Assembly: GCA_013399305.1 (NCBI GenBank)
Contig: VXAI01000082.1
Span: 2,171,620-2,235,619 of the forward strand
Source of the DNA: Rostratula benghalensis
Taxonomy: Eukaryota; Chordata; Aves; Charadriiformes; Rostratulidae
Direction of reading: 5' to 3'
DNA: 64,000 bases
Both the position numbers and the translations under genes were made by a program. Positions 28,701 to 41,484 of the stretch are shown one piece after another. The notes below the pieces were generated by a model that did no database searches, was not told the origin of the DNA, and was given only the letters and a program-made list of their open reading frames with translations. The first letter of the stretch is position 1. The number at the start of each line of letters is the position of its first letter.

Positions 28701-31700
28701 TTTTGTTCCGTTGTCTTTGTCTGTGTTATATGTTTGGCAATATACATGTGATTCTCAGTAACCAAGAGGACCGAGCCCTACATATGACATAGTACAGTTT
28801 TGTTTCTGATACTGCTACTACACTGTTTTCATGCCCAGTGCTGGAACATGCATTCCCACCTTATGTTTATTGTTTGCTTACAAAGAGGAACGGGATTTTT
28901 AGCTGATTTTTTTCTTATAAATAAGAGATTAAGAGGAAAAATACCCATATCACTTTTCTGGTATGATAAAGACAGCAAAGAAATTATTCTTGTGTAATAC
29001 AGTGATAATAAGTAAATATATTGTGTTCAATTTTCATACTAAGGCTGGTTCTTGAGACAGGAACATGTGACATATCACAGTAGTGAATCAGGGTGTTTAC
29101 CATAAATGTGCAAAGAAATGTGCCTGGGTTTTTTTCTCCCTGAAAATAGGATCAGACTTTTTAATAACACTACTGTTGCTGCATTTATGTGCTGAATGGT
29201 ATTCAGAAAAATAACAAACTTTGGAACATTTATGAAAGGTGGGAAATAAAAATAGAGTCTTGATTCCTAAGCATTGACTTCTGTGTTATCCTGCCATGGT
29301 ATAACAGGAACCTTAACATCTCAATTATACACATTTTAAGGTGTCTTAGTGTAAATGTAGAATTAGAGGTGAGATTTTTTTTCTCCGTGAATGCTCCAAA
29401 TCCAATCCACAGCAAATTGGGTAGGACTGAAGGTCAGGCTTAAAGTTGGGGAATCTATAATATCAGCTCAAGGACTGCTGCAGTTTCAGCTTTTTCCCTC
29501 TGGAGTCATAGAACTTCATTGTGTAATATTAATTAGTCTTTTCTGTAACTCTGCTTTGTGCCATATCGCTTGGTAATGAAATACCACCTTATACACGGTT
29601 ACTCTTTGGATCATCACTCAAGTACACTACTTAAATGACTAAGAGGAGTACAGAACCTATACAAATATATTACGACCTTGACAGCCCAGAGAAGTGGTTG
29701 CACAGTTCATAGATGTTTGCCTTAAAGAATTTTTCAGGAAAAACCCCCCTCACTTTTCACTATTGTTTTGTATAACAATGTACATCAGTTTTGTCTATAC
29801 TCCTAAAGACAACACCACAGGTATTTTGCAATGACATCTTTTGCTAAATCTCCTGATATTCATAAATTCAGGCCCCTTATTTTTGTTCTTTAAAGAAGCA
29901 TGGGCAACCAATCACCCGAATTGCCTTTATTGCTTCCTGAGAAGGAAAAAGAACCCCACCATCATATTTTTCTCTGATCTATTAACGGATAATACAGATT
30001 TACTCAAAGTGACAGAATTCATTGAACAAACAACAAATCTGTGATTTTAAAGTCTGAGGTACTTACTGGGTCATTCTTGAAAAAGGAATCATGATGAATA
30101 TTAAGACAGCTGTATTTTTTCTCAGTATAAGATATTGGAGATGTACAGGCTACCAGAGTGGAGGTTCAGCATTAGCGATATCAGTGCTGGAGTGCCACTA
30201 ATTCAAATGGATGTGTGAGTGTCCTCAGTGTGTTGCCAACTGCTAATCCAAACTATTATCTAATCATCTAAAAATGTCATATATGATTTCACAGGTGTGA
30301 GACTACACTGCCAAAGAAACAGCAATGAACACGTTATGTGATACAAAGGTAGTGACCAACTGTAAGATTTAAGGTTGAAATTAGTCTTACTGAAGGAAAT
30401 GACTCTTGGCTCCTCATTACAGTATGGTTTAAATGCCATCATCAGCATATCTTGTAGTTCTCATTAATATGTATTGCCTGTTTGTGTGGCTCACTGTTGC
30501 CTACTGGCAGTGCGTGTGCAGTGAGATGCTCTGGTGGAGGTGGGATGAACACTTCTAAAGATCTACTAGATTTGCTCTGAAATTAAGAGAAAGAACTAAA
30601 CCAGATCCAAAGCAATTAGTATAAAATTGTTCAAAGAAATATATAAAACATTTTTTTAAAACTCTGATGTTTGTGTTGTTTTGCTAAGCTGTTTGGTCAA
30701 GGCATCTTCTGCTGTATTAAAATACAAAAATGTAAGGACTGTTAATAGTCTTCCTGTTCTCCCCACTCAACTGCTGGATCATCATCCATTCGCAGAATAA
30801 GATAGGAGAGAAGCTGAAAGAGGTTCTGCCACAACAATAATGAGACAAAAAAGGAGAGGTCGCTTACATCTATCTCACAGCGGTCTCCAGCATAGTTCAC
30901 GTCACAGAGGCAGTGGAACTTGTTGAGTAGGTTCTGGCAGAGGCCCCCATTCAGGCATGGGTCAGAGCTGCACTCGTCAATGTCCTTCTCACACCTAGAG
31001 GAAAGACTGCAAATAGTGAGCATCTGAAATCACAAGTAAAATGCGCTGAACAGGCACATTTTTAACTCAGACACTTTTTTGAGGAGGGAGAGGAGGATGC
31101 TCTATTTGAATAATTCCACATGTATTTATGTATTTATTAACTACCTGATTAGCCACATCAAATCCTGCATCTCCTGTACTATTTTCAAACACAGATAGTT
31201 ACACCAGAAATTTCATCTCTGCAAAGTATTTAATGTTTAATAGTGCTTAGCACTGCAAAATAAAAGTCTGTGTATGATTTTAGAGCTAGCATGCATCCTG
31301 ATGACAGCTTACTTATCTATTTTCACCATTCCTGGCAGATTGGCAGATGAGAGCACATTTGCCTTCTTACTAGTCTGGATATAAGTAAAACAAATGTGTA
31401 TTTTTCCCAGCTGAGTTCCCCTTGGGATGCTCACCTCTGTTTTGTTTTGGTTTGGTTTGGTTTTTTTCTCAATTTGAAATGCCAATAGATGCCCAGCAGA
31501 ATGTCCTATCTGGTCAGGACATGGGCCTCAAGCACGGTAAGACTGGTGTAGAACAGGGCATTAGTTACAAGCTTGAACGTGTACCATGAAATGTTTGTGA
31601 GTTTGGCGATAAAGGAAATTTGATTTCTCATAATTTCTCAAGGTCACCAATTGAACATTAAAGAGGAAAGTGTGAGATTGCCTGAAAACCAAGAATGATT

Positions 31701-34700
31701 TGGTGATTTGTTGCTCTGACAAAGTTCCCTGTTAATTCCCTATCTTTATTTTTTTCAGATAATGCTAATGATTAATACTCATTTTTCAGGATATAAAAGC
31801 AGATTTATTCTTAAAGAAGAATGTGAGAATTATAAGGAATTACTTTTCTCAGTTATATTCATAACCTGACAATAAATTTCAGTGTTATATTAGAGAAGAG
31901 CTGTTCTTTATATTAAACACTTTTAGCTGATTTCTTTATTGATCTATAGAAAAGTTTCAGCAGTTTCCTTCAATGGTACTTTATATTCACATACTTCAAA
32001 ACCCTAAATTAAAGTATTAATTGTGTAGCTATAAACTTTCCTATGCAAAACCAAAAGAACCCCAAAAATCTTGCAGGGAATTTGGCACCCAAATACAACA
32101 GAGTTTCAGGAACACATGAAAATCTAACTCCCTTAGATAGTTTTGAAAGTCTCAGCTTGAATCCAATGAAAAATTTGTTCTCAAGAGAAAACTATGAGTC
32201 CTTTTATGAAGACTAGTATTATCACATTTCTCTTTTCACCTTTTATTAAGTTTTTTTCTTTTTTTGTGATCCCAAGTCAGTTGATTGATGTAGAAAAAGG
32301 CTCTTTTCTCTACACTGTGCATCAATAGCTTTCTGAGGGATGAAATACTCTCTTAAAGGAAAATCCCTGTTTTATCGATCTACTAGATAAATATACAAAG
32401 GGTTTGGGGTTTAATTTCTTTAGTAATTGATATATTTGTATTTGTTCTGGAAAAAAAGGAGTACATTTTCTCATTTAGTATGCTAAGATCTGCAAGCAGA
32501 GAAGTGCTACTGCTTTATGGTTTGGCAACATGGAGGAAAAGAGGACAAATAGTCAATTTTAGACACTGGAGAAGAATGCTTTGCTGTGATAGTCTGTTAA
32601 AGCTCAGTACACTTGGTACAAGCCTACTGTTCAGTATGAGAAACGTGGGAACCATAAAATAGAGATTATTGCCAGCCAGTGGGATGGATGTAAGGAAGGC
32701 TCATTCCCAAAGCTGTAGTTAGCCAGTTGCCTGGCAGGGAAAGGAAGAAGGAAAAAGTATTTTCCTTCTGTCTTGAAGTACCAAGAAATAAAAGTGAAGT
32801 GTCTGACAATATGTTTTATTTTGTTTTGGTTTNNNNNNNNNNNNNNNNNNNNNNNNNNNNNNNNNNNNNNNNNNNNNNNNNNNNNNNNNNNNNNNNNNNN
32901 NNNNNNNNNNNNNNNNNNNNNNNNNNNNNNNNNNATGTTTTTCCCCTTTTTTGAATATTGTGAGGTGGTACACAGACCTTCTAGATGAGTTAAACGGTAT
33001 AACACAGACATGTCTTACAGCTACACAGTGCATTGAGTGGGTAGAAATTTTCATTTCGTTTATCTTTTATAGCTTACTATACTGTTTTCACAAAATCAGT
33101 GGGCTAATTAGTTTTTGAGAGAAAAACACCTTTTGTTGAAAACTTCTTTGTGTTTGCAGAGCTGGCATAGCTTGATCCTGTTGAGTTTTTGGATATTATA
33201 CTCAGAGGTAGCATTAATTTGACTAAAAGCACATATGTTTTTTCCTGTCTTGCTATACAAAAAGGTACCCTTACCTATGCAGCCCATACTATGACTGGGG
33301 CAATGTCTTCCTACACATCTACAGCACCAAATGCCCTGAGGCTGTCAGGACTCCCTGCTGCAGGACTGTTTGTAGAACATGATCAAATGGTAAGTGTGGA
33401 TTGTGACAATATGCTATGAGATAAAAACTTAACTTCTGTTTCAGACTAAACTATAGCATACAAAAACTATTTCTCAACTTCTTTTAAAAATAATAATTCT
33501 GTTTTCATAGTTCAGCATTTAGTGAGAAAGTCACAAGCTGCTGTGCCACCAGGTATGTCCTCTCATTTTGTGGGAGAACAGGTTGTATATTCACAATGCA
33601 TATGTGTGAAAATGAAGCAGCTTTGCGTTCATGTGTCAGGCTGACTTTTGTATATGATTAGGATATATATATATTTCTACATCCCCATGCCCATTTTGTA
33701 TGTGATAAGATAACAGCATATCTTATCATATACAAATGGGCATGGAATCCAAAAAACAAGCAAATAGAACTGTACAATGCTAAGAAATAGTAACTTGCAG
33801 CGGAGTTAATGGTGCTATGCTGGATTGAATCTTGCTGCATTAGTTTGTGATCTTTGTCTAAGTAAAACAGCTATACTTTTAGTTGCTCAGCATCACTGGA
33901 GCAAGGGACTGCTCAGCTTAAACTGCTTTGTCTGTAATTCTGCAGGAGGGCAAAACCTCTCCGGCTGTTATGCTCTCAACCCTTCTGGAATAGCTTTTGA
34001 AAGAATTGTTCCACAACGATCTGCTGGGCAAAGCATCTCACCGTTCTCCAGCAAATCCAGGCAGGCACACACATGTCAACTCGCCGCTGAGATCAGTGCA
34101 GTTGCCATAGTTGAAACATGTGAGGTTTCTCTCTTCATTCCCACACACTGTATATGGCAATCTTCTATATCTAGGTAAATAAGAAAGCAGTAGCAGTAGT
34201 TATCTGTGCTTTCCTTGTTTCTGGATGTCTCATGCTCTCCCAGCTTTTTATTTCACTCTAGTTCACTGTTTTAGTGGAAAATAATTAGATCTACCTTGCA
34301 AATGTTTTATTTGAATGCAGAATCTAGTGGTGTAGTCTCCAAATAGAGGGAGCTGTAAATGGGCACACAGTTTCAGGGACTGCCCATAATGAGTGCCCCC
34401 ATGGTTTCTTCTTTGGAAAGAAAACACCACATCTGCATGCATAGACATGTCTGGTGCTTGGGGTACTCAGGATGCTCACAGATAGTGGTAGGCAGCAGCT
34501 GAACCGGGCAGGCAATGCTGTTGCTGGCTGGGATATCATCCAAAGAAAAGAGAGCAGGAACTGAGGTTTAAGACTCACAAAATAAGTTTTAATTAACTTT
34601 TTAAAAAATTGCTGAGTTTTGGTTTCCTTTTCCTGGTATTTACAGGTCAGTTAACCATTCATTTCTCACCAAACCAAACCAACAAAAAAAAAAAAACTAC

Positions 34701-37700
34701 ATGATACCTGAACAGCTGAGTAGAAGAGTTTGAAAGAGAGATTAGCATGCAAGGTCGGCCATACTGGCCAATATAAAGCATCTCCAAATCTCAGTATGTC
34801 CTTCCTACACAAAAGAAAGTCAACAAAAATTGGCAGTTGTGTAATTATAGCCTAAAAGACAGGCTGAGCAGCAGAAAGACAATCGTCTGTTTGCATCCTC
34901 CAGGTTGCAGCAGATTGGGTTTGTTGGAGTCCTCTGGAGAAAGAAGAAGGGTTTTGCCTTCTCTGTGAGCACAGGTCATGCTCAGATGGGGGAATTTTAT
35001 GGTGTGCAGAGAAGGGCAACTAAATGATATAGAGGCCAGGGAAGAGCCTGCAGCCTTTATAGAGGAGTGCCTGAAAAGAATAAGAAACAGAAATGTGAGG
35101 AGGCCTCAAAAGTGATGAAAAGAGTGGGTTATGTGGTGTCTGCAGCCACCAGGATTGTTGAGCTGAGAGAGAAAGCTTGGAGCAAAAATCCCACAAAGCA
35201 GCTGTAGGGGGAGAGAAAAGCTTCTTTACAAACCCTTCTAATGTTATTTTTTTTACCCACAAACTCTGAATTTTCCTACTGACAGTTCTAGAGCTTTATT
35301 ACTCTAATATAGTATAGTTTTAGAGATTCAAACCCTTAAAATTTCTTTTTTTTTTTCAAAAAAAAAAAGAAGTGTCACACATCTGTCTCCAAGCTCTGTC
35401 AGACTTGTAATCCTGTCATCAGAGAACTTGTGTCACCCAGTCTGGCAGCAGAGCTGTGCCTTGTTCCCTCTCTCCTTGCTCTGCCTCATCAGTCTCTGCC
35501 TCAGCTGCCATCTCTCCACATCTAATGGAGCTGTACTGCAGACTATACATTAATTCTGCAGCCGTGTTTAATATATAGATAGATGCACAACAGACAACAC
35601 ACAGGTCTGTAATGTGCAGTTTATTAAATGCACATTTAAAACGGAGACACCAGTGGTGTAATCCTTCAGAAGAGATCTGAAAAAATCATACTGATCTGCC
35701 TTGTTTATAGTACCTGCAAAATTTTCCGGTGAAGTTACCAGCACACAGGCAAGAATAGCTGTTAATCCCATCTATGCAAGTGGCCCCATTTGCACACTGG
35801 TGGCCCCGGCAGTTGTCGATGTCCTCTTCACAATTTATCCCTGTGTAACCAGGTTCACAAGTGCACTCGTAAGAGCTGATCCCATCGGTACAGTTCCCAT
35901 GAATGCAGGGGTTTGAAAAGCATTCATCAATGTTGACTTCACAATGGGTGCCAGTCCATCCTTTGGGACATATACAACGGTAGGATGTATAGAAGTCTTC
36001 ACATATCCCCTCATGCATACAGGGATCTGAGCTGCAGACATCTACCTGCAAACATCCAGTAAGAGCAGGGTTGGCAGATATTTTGAGAAATTGCTCCTCT
36101 TGAGGCTTTTTAGTAGGGATGTCAGCATTTTCAAAGTAGGAGAGAAAAATGCCACTGATTTCTATGGTGCTCATACATCCTCGCAGGCCATCCAGACTGT
36201 CAAAAGCCTTGTCAGCCACGTAGATGTCTGTCTCTTCCCTTAAAAAGTTGAGGCTTCCTGCAGCAGTTGTGCTAGTTGCGGTGTCTTTCTTGTTATCTAT
36301 ATCAATATGCCACCTAGAGAACTGTGACAGGGGCTCTACCATAGAGACCATCACTTGATGCCATTTCCCATCACTCACAGGCAGTGAACTAGCAAGGGTC
36401 AGTTTATAAAAGCTGTTGCCACTTTGCAATTGAAACAGTAATTTGGAGTGGTGAATGCTGATGATAACGAACTCTGGCTCCTTCTCCGCATACAGCAGTA
36501 TCACATCGGTGTCCCTAGTTCGAAAGCCAAATACGATATTGGTGAGGTCTCTGCTGATTTTTCCATTGCTTCTGTAAAATATCGCACTGCTTCGGCCACT
36601 AAACACTGCATTAGCAAGACCTGTGCAAAGATAATAATTGAGAAACCAGGACAACTTTAAACCAATACATAGAATCATATAACTGTCTAGTTGGAAGGGA
36701 CCTTTAAGACCATCTAGTCCATCTTCATGCGGAACAATGTCTGTGCAGTGCCCCATGCTCTCCATCATGTAAATCCTTTAGGGTTTTTTTGAAAAACAGT
36801 CATATGCCACCAATGTTTCAGTAATCCTTGCCTGATCCTTACAGTTATAGAAATTACAGGGCAGTGCCAGCACCAGCTATATTGGTAACAATGTGTGTTG
36901 CTTTGCATCTGCCCAAGTTATAATTCTGGAGATATAATTCTAAATTAGTGTTATCTCTCTTTTTCCTCTTTAGGCAAAGAGGAGGTCATCATGATTGTAC
37001 ACAACTTCAACCTGAGGCTTAGAGGGTATTTCAAAAGAAGATATATGTCTGCCATTTAATGTTTGCTCTCTAAGTATCAGCAGCTAGTTATTCCCCATGA
37101 AAGATCTGGACAGGGTGAACCTTTGTTCTCAATTCCTCTTTTCTTAGAAAAAACAATAAAGAAGTTTTAGAAAGTGTTTGCATCCGAATTTACTCTCCTT
37201 GATGCAAACAGAATTAATTTAATTGAATTTGGTTGGCCAAAAGACCTTTAAAAATCAATATAAGAAGAGTTGTGTCTATCATTTTAAAGCCAGCTTTGGC
37301 TGTGTGCAGGCTGCCACAGCCTTGCTGATGGCACCAAGCCTGTGCTGGTGGGACTGGGAGGGCAGCATCATACTCACTTTGAACTGCTGTGAGTGAAAAT
37401 TGATGGGCAACATTATGGCAGTTTTATGGACATCTTCACAAAGGTATTTGATACCTTAGCATGGTTTCTACTAAAATGCACTAGCTCACGTCTTATAAAG
37501 CTGAGGTTTTCGAGTACATAAAGATAAAATACTCCTGTAAAAGTCTTATTAAGTGCTGAGAATAGCCAGCTATCTGGATGTGCTTTTACTCTCAGTTGTG
37601 ACACTGTGCACACAGTTTTGCTGTTACTTGATGTTCCCTGCACTTGCTTCCTGCATTGACTTTTTGTTTTTATCTGGATTGCATGTTTTCCTAAAGGACT

Positions 37701-40700
37701 TGCTAATTGTAGCCATCCAAGTAGAACTATAGCCACAGCTCCTCGAAAAAAAAGTCTTTTTCTGCCTTAACCTAAAATGGTATCCAGAGTATAAGACACC
37801 AGGCTGGCAGAGAACTTGCTGGCCAGGAAAACTCCTTTAATTACCTTGTGTTGAACAAGTCTGTGCTGTAGTTAAAAAACCAACTAGCTAAAAATACACC
37901 TCTGTAGTGCAGAATTTTTTGAGTATCTATTAACGAAACTCCCTGCTATTGCCATATAACCAGCACAGAAATCTAAAGGTGACCTAACAGTGTAAATGAC
38001 CTTGAGTTTGTCAGAAAGAAGGAGTTAAATACTTCTCATTTGTCTGCTGTGTGTGTTTACAGTCTGCTGTAATATGCAATAGGAAAGTTTATGAGAGAAG
38101 ATACTTTGATACCTCGTGAACTTCAACCTGGCCAAGTGCTTCTGCCCCTCTACTCTACTCTGGTATGACCCCACCTAGAGTACTGTGTCCAGCTTTGGAG
38201 TTCTCAGCACAGGAAGGACATGGACCTGTTGAAATGGGTCCAAAGGACAGCTACAAAGATGATCAGAGGGCTGGAGAACCTCTCCTATGAAGACAGGCCG
38301 AGAGAGTTGGGGTTGTTCAGCCTGGAGAAGAGAAAGCTCTGGGGAGACCTTACGGCAGCTTTCTGGTACCTAGTAGGGGCCCACAGGAGAGAAGGAGAGG
38401 GACTCTTTATGATGGAGTGGAGCAATAGGTAGTGGTTTTAAACTGAAAGGGGGGAGATTTAGATTAGTTGTTAGGAATAAATTCTTCACTGTGAGGGTAG
38501 TGAGACACTGGAACAGGCTGTCCAGAGAAGTTGTGTATGCCCCATCCCCTGGAGTGTTCAAGGCCAGGCTGGAGAGGGCTTTGAGCAACCTGCTCTAGTG
38601 GGAGGTGTCCTTGTCCATGGCAGGAGGGTTGGAACTTAATGATCTTTAAGGTCACTTCTACCCCGAACTGTTCTATGATTCTTAGATGTTTTAGTTAAAG
38701 ATATCTATTAGAGAAGGTGCAATTATTTTAATTTTGGTTCTGAATTTTAATGAGTGCTGCAGTGATGATTCTAAAAATCTTAACAAAAATAGCATTATAT
38801 TAATCTGTCAGAAAATTGTCTATGACAAAAAATTTTGTTGACCAACCTTCCCATTCCTAAAGTAAGCCCTTCTGACAGCTCCCATGAGACTGTATGTGTA
38901 TTTACCTTTTTTTTTCACAGCATCATTAAGGCTTTCTTTGACAGCAAAAAAGAAAAAAATATTGCTTTAAAGTCATTACTTGCTTTTTAAATCACACTCC
39001 AAGGTGGGAGAGAGAAGGGAAGTGGAGTAGGAAAGAGATATGCAGGGTGGATAGTGTTCTTAAAACCACTAATGGTCTTCAATTTTCAAATACAGTATTC
39101 GGTATGTAGGTGCTTATTATGAAGATACTAGTTGAATAACAGTATTTCTAGTATTAAGGTGACTTTCTTCAAAGATATTTAACATTTAAGAAAATCAAAT
39201 GATGCAACGTATATCATGTAGCTTGTCTTTTCAGTAGGATGGAGAACATCTTAAAGTTAAGCCCACACCGGATGCCTTCTTATCTCTTTGCAGTGGAAGT
39301 ACAAGGGGCCTTGTACTCATACTCATGCACACATGTAACCTCGACAACTTGTGTTGAAGAAGTCAAAAGCAAAGGCCCTCTAAACATCTGTGTCAAGGAG
39401 TCTGGTTGAACATTTCTGAGGCAAACTCTCCCCATTACTGTTACTTACAATTGAAATTATTATTATTTTGATACAGAAATAGCATTTGAATCAAGTTTAA
39501 AAGCAGTGAAAATAGAGGTTTTAATGAAATGCTGTTGATATTTTCTTTTGTTTCTAATCTCCATAGATAATAGGAATAACCAAAATGTACCTACATTCAA
39601 ATCCTTGGTGCACCAGCTGGCATTGTGCTTCATGAGGACAGAGTCCAAGTTCACACCACTTAACTTCCTCACATGCCTTCCCTGCTATGTTAGGGGGACA
39701 TGTGCAAGTGAAGTCATCCCAGATTGAATAGCACACACCACCATTGTGGCAAGGGTTGGACTATGGGGAAAGAAAAAAGACAACCTAAATATGAATAAAA
39801 GTTGGCAGACTCCCAGCTTGAAGGATAGGGAGAGTGGCAAAAAGGAGAATTCTCTATTTCAGAAGGAAAGTGATAAAGACCAGTACTATGACAGCACAGC
39901 ATTTTCAGTAACTGGTGAAAAACAGTATTTCAACCTTAAAATATTTTAATTATCCTGATGCAAATATATTTTGTTGCTGATATTCATTATATGTAGCATA
40001 ACTCAACAAATATGCTTTCTAGCATTTTTATGTATTTTTCCTAAGACTTCATTATCATCAAATGTTTGTGTATGGAAATGTACAAAAAATCAAAAGGAAT
40101 TCCCCATTATAAACATATGAAAATACTCTGAAAAATATCATTCTTACCTTGCAGAGATTGTCACCAGTGCAGCCTTGGGTGACATTGATCAGAGTTCGGT
40201 CAACAAAAGAATTCAGTGAATTGGTGATAGGGAAGAATTCCAGCAGCTGGTTATTCACTCTTACATCTTGGATGCAGCCTTTGAAATACATGCCATTTTT
40301 ATCAGTTTCTTTGTTATCTGGTAGGCCTCCAATATAAAGAATATCCTTACTTTGGATGTTTAGTACTGGAGTAGAAATAAAGCCTAGGTAGTGAGAGGAT
40401 TGGAACAATTCCATCTTATTTGGTTCTATTTTTAATGTTATTAAGTAAAAGTTTCCATCGTTCATGGATTGTTTCCCTAATAACTTCATGGAATTTTGAG
40501 CTAACATTGTGAGTTTCCCACCTTCTAAGTAGACTCTTAAGTAGAGGTAAGTACTGTTTCTCAAAGCCAGTAACAAGCCAGAAGATTTGCGTGTTCGGAC
40601 AAACATTGATATGTTCAAATTTTCATTCTGAGTAGCATCAAGAGAAAAAGCAGCATAGCTCGAGGAGTCCTCAGATCCAAACCGGCCTGGAGTGTACTCT

Positions 40701-41449
40701 TGAGGTTAGAGATATGGGAAAAGATAAAAACAAAGAGAAGAAGGGAGAAAAATGAAATAGTTAGGGCTAAATAACAGGGGAGACAATGCAATGATCAAAT
40801 ATCTACTTCTACTAATATTTACGTATGGTAGTAAGATGTGCTGGTATTTATGGATGAATAAAGACTTGATCCAGCTGTAAATAGCTTCTATTTCAAAATT
40901 CCTGTTGGTTTCTATGGCTGTAGCATTAATCCCCAGTACAGGACCAGATGTTATATTATTTGGCATATTTTTCCTCTTTATCATGCTCTGTGTAATGCTA
41001 TGTTTTCAAATGGTTAAACAAGGACAGATTTCCATAGTTTCCTGGATTGCTCCTCAGAAAGATAATTTTGAAAAGAACTTAGCTGCTTTGATCCTCTGAG
41101 GACCATGGAAGTTAATGTAACCCTGGAAGTTTGTGATATTTTTTGTGTTGATTCCAATTGTAAAAATAGCTGAAAGCTGCTCAGCAAATCCCTTTTGTGT
41201 AAAATCTCCAGATAGGGCAGCTATTTGGTGCTGCATGGGCTTCCCAGTTCTCTGAAAGTCTTTCTGTTGCTGGGGCTCAACACGTGCTCGTACTCATCAG
41301 CTTGTATCCATTTATGAATCCTGCTTAGTCCTGTGAGTACCCATAATGCTATGGTGTTGTGGGGGAAAAATGGTCCAGGATCGAGTAAGCCTTTTTCTCT
41401 TTTTTTCTCTGTTTTCTCCTTTTTCTCTCTTTCCTCCCTCTCTCTCTTT

Positions 41450-41484
<35 letters not shown>

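Larger units (their letters stand above)
7713..30867 (-). other. CRB1: CRB1 intron 11 (23 kb)
   Basis: Starts at the exon 11 donor GTAAGC and ends at the AATCCTTCCAG acceptor. The first 126 bases are also coding in the alternative transcript. The rest is mostly unique AT-rich DNA with homopolymer T tracts (8482-8496, about 9887-9904, 10013-10026, 26819-26854), a GTTT microsatellite near 27211 and a possible MIR/L2 scrap. No other exon was recognised; open frames at 16520-16939 and 22216-22548 lack homology or splice support. Human intron 11 is likewise the large one at the 3' end. Confidence 0.9.
30995..34041 (-). other. CRB1: CRB1 intron 10 (with assembly gap)
   Basis: Runs from donor GTGAGA to acceptor TTTCCTCTAG. 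It contains the N gap at 32833-32934 and a strong inverted repeat at 33686-33744. A GGTTT-rich stretch lies at about 31440-31467. No coding exon is expected between human exons 10 and 11, and none was seen. Confidence 0.9.
36621..39594 (-). other. CRB1: CRB1 intron 8
   Basis: Runs from donor GTAGGT to acceptor TCTTTGCACAG. Two CR1 insertions lie in it, a short one next to the exon 9 acceptor and a longer one at 38115-38688. The remaining sequence is unremarkable unique DNA. Confidence 0.9.

Noticed and set aside
32631..33054. Open frames of 71-126 codons spanning the gap
   Set aside because: They consist partly of unknown residues from N bases and have no coding evidence.
34990..35240. Possible CR1 remnant in intron 9
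   Set aside because: A few CR1-like phrases but no continuous match or 3' end; too worn to support.
36621..36768. Upstream methionine extending the exon 9 frame
   Set aside because: The extension is intron 8 plus CR1 sequence; the TTTGCACAG acceptor and the split cysteine fix the exon start at 36620.
38220..38655. Open frames on both strands at 38.2-38.7 kb
   Set aside because: They lie within a CR1 retroelement and are decayed reverse-transcriptase remnants or its antisense.
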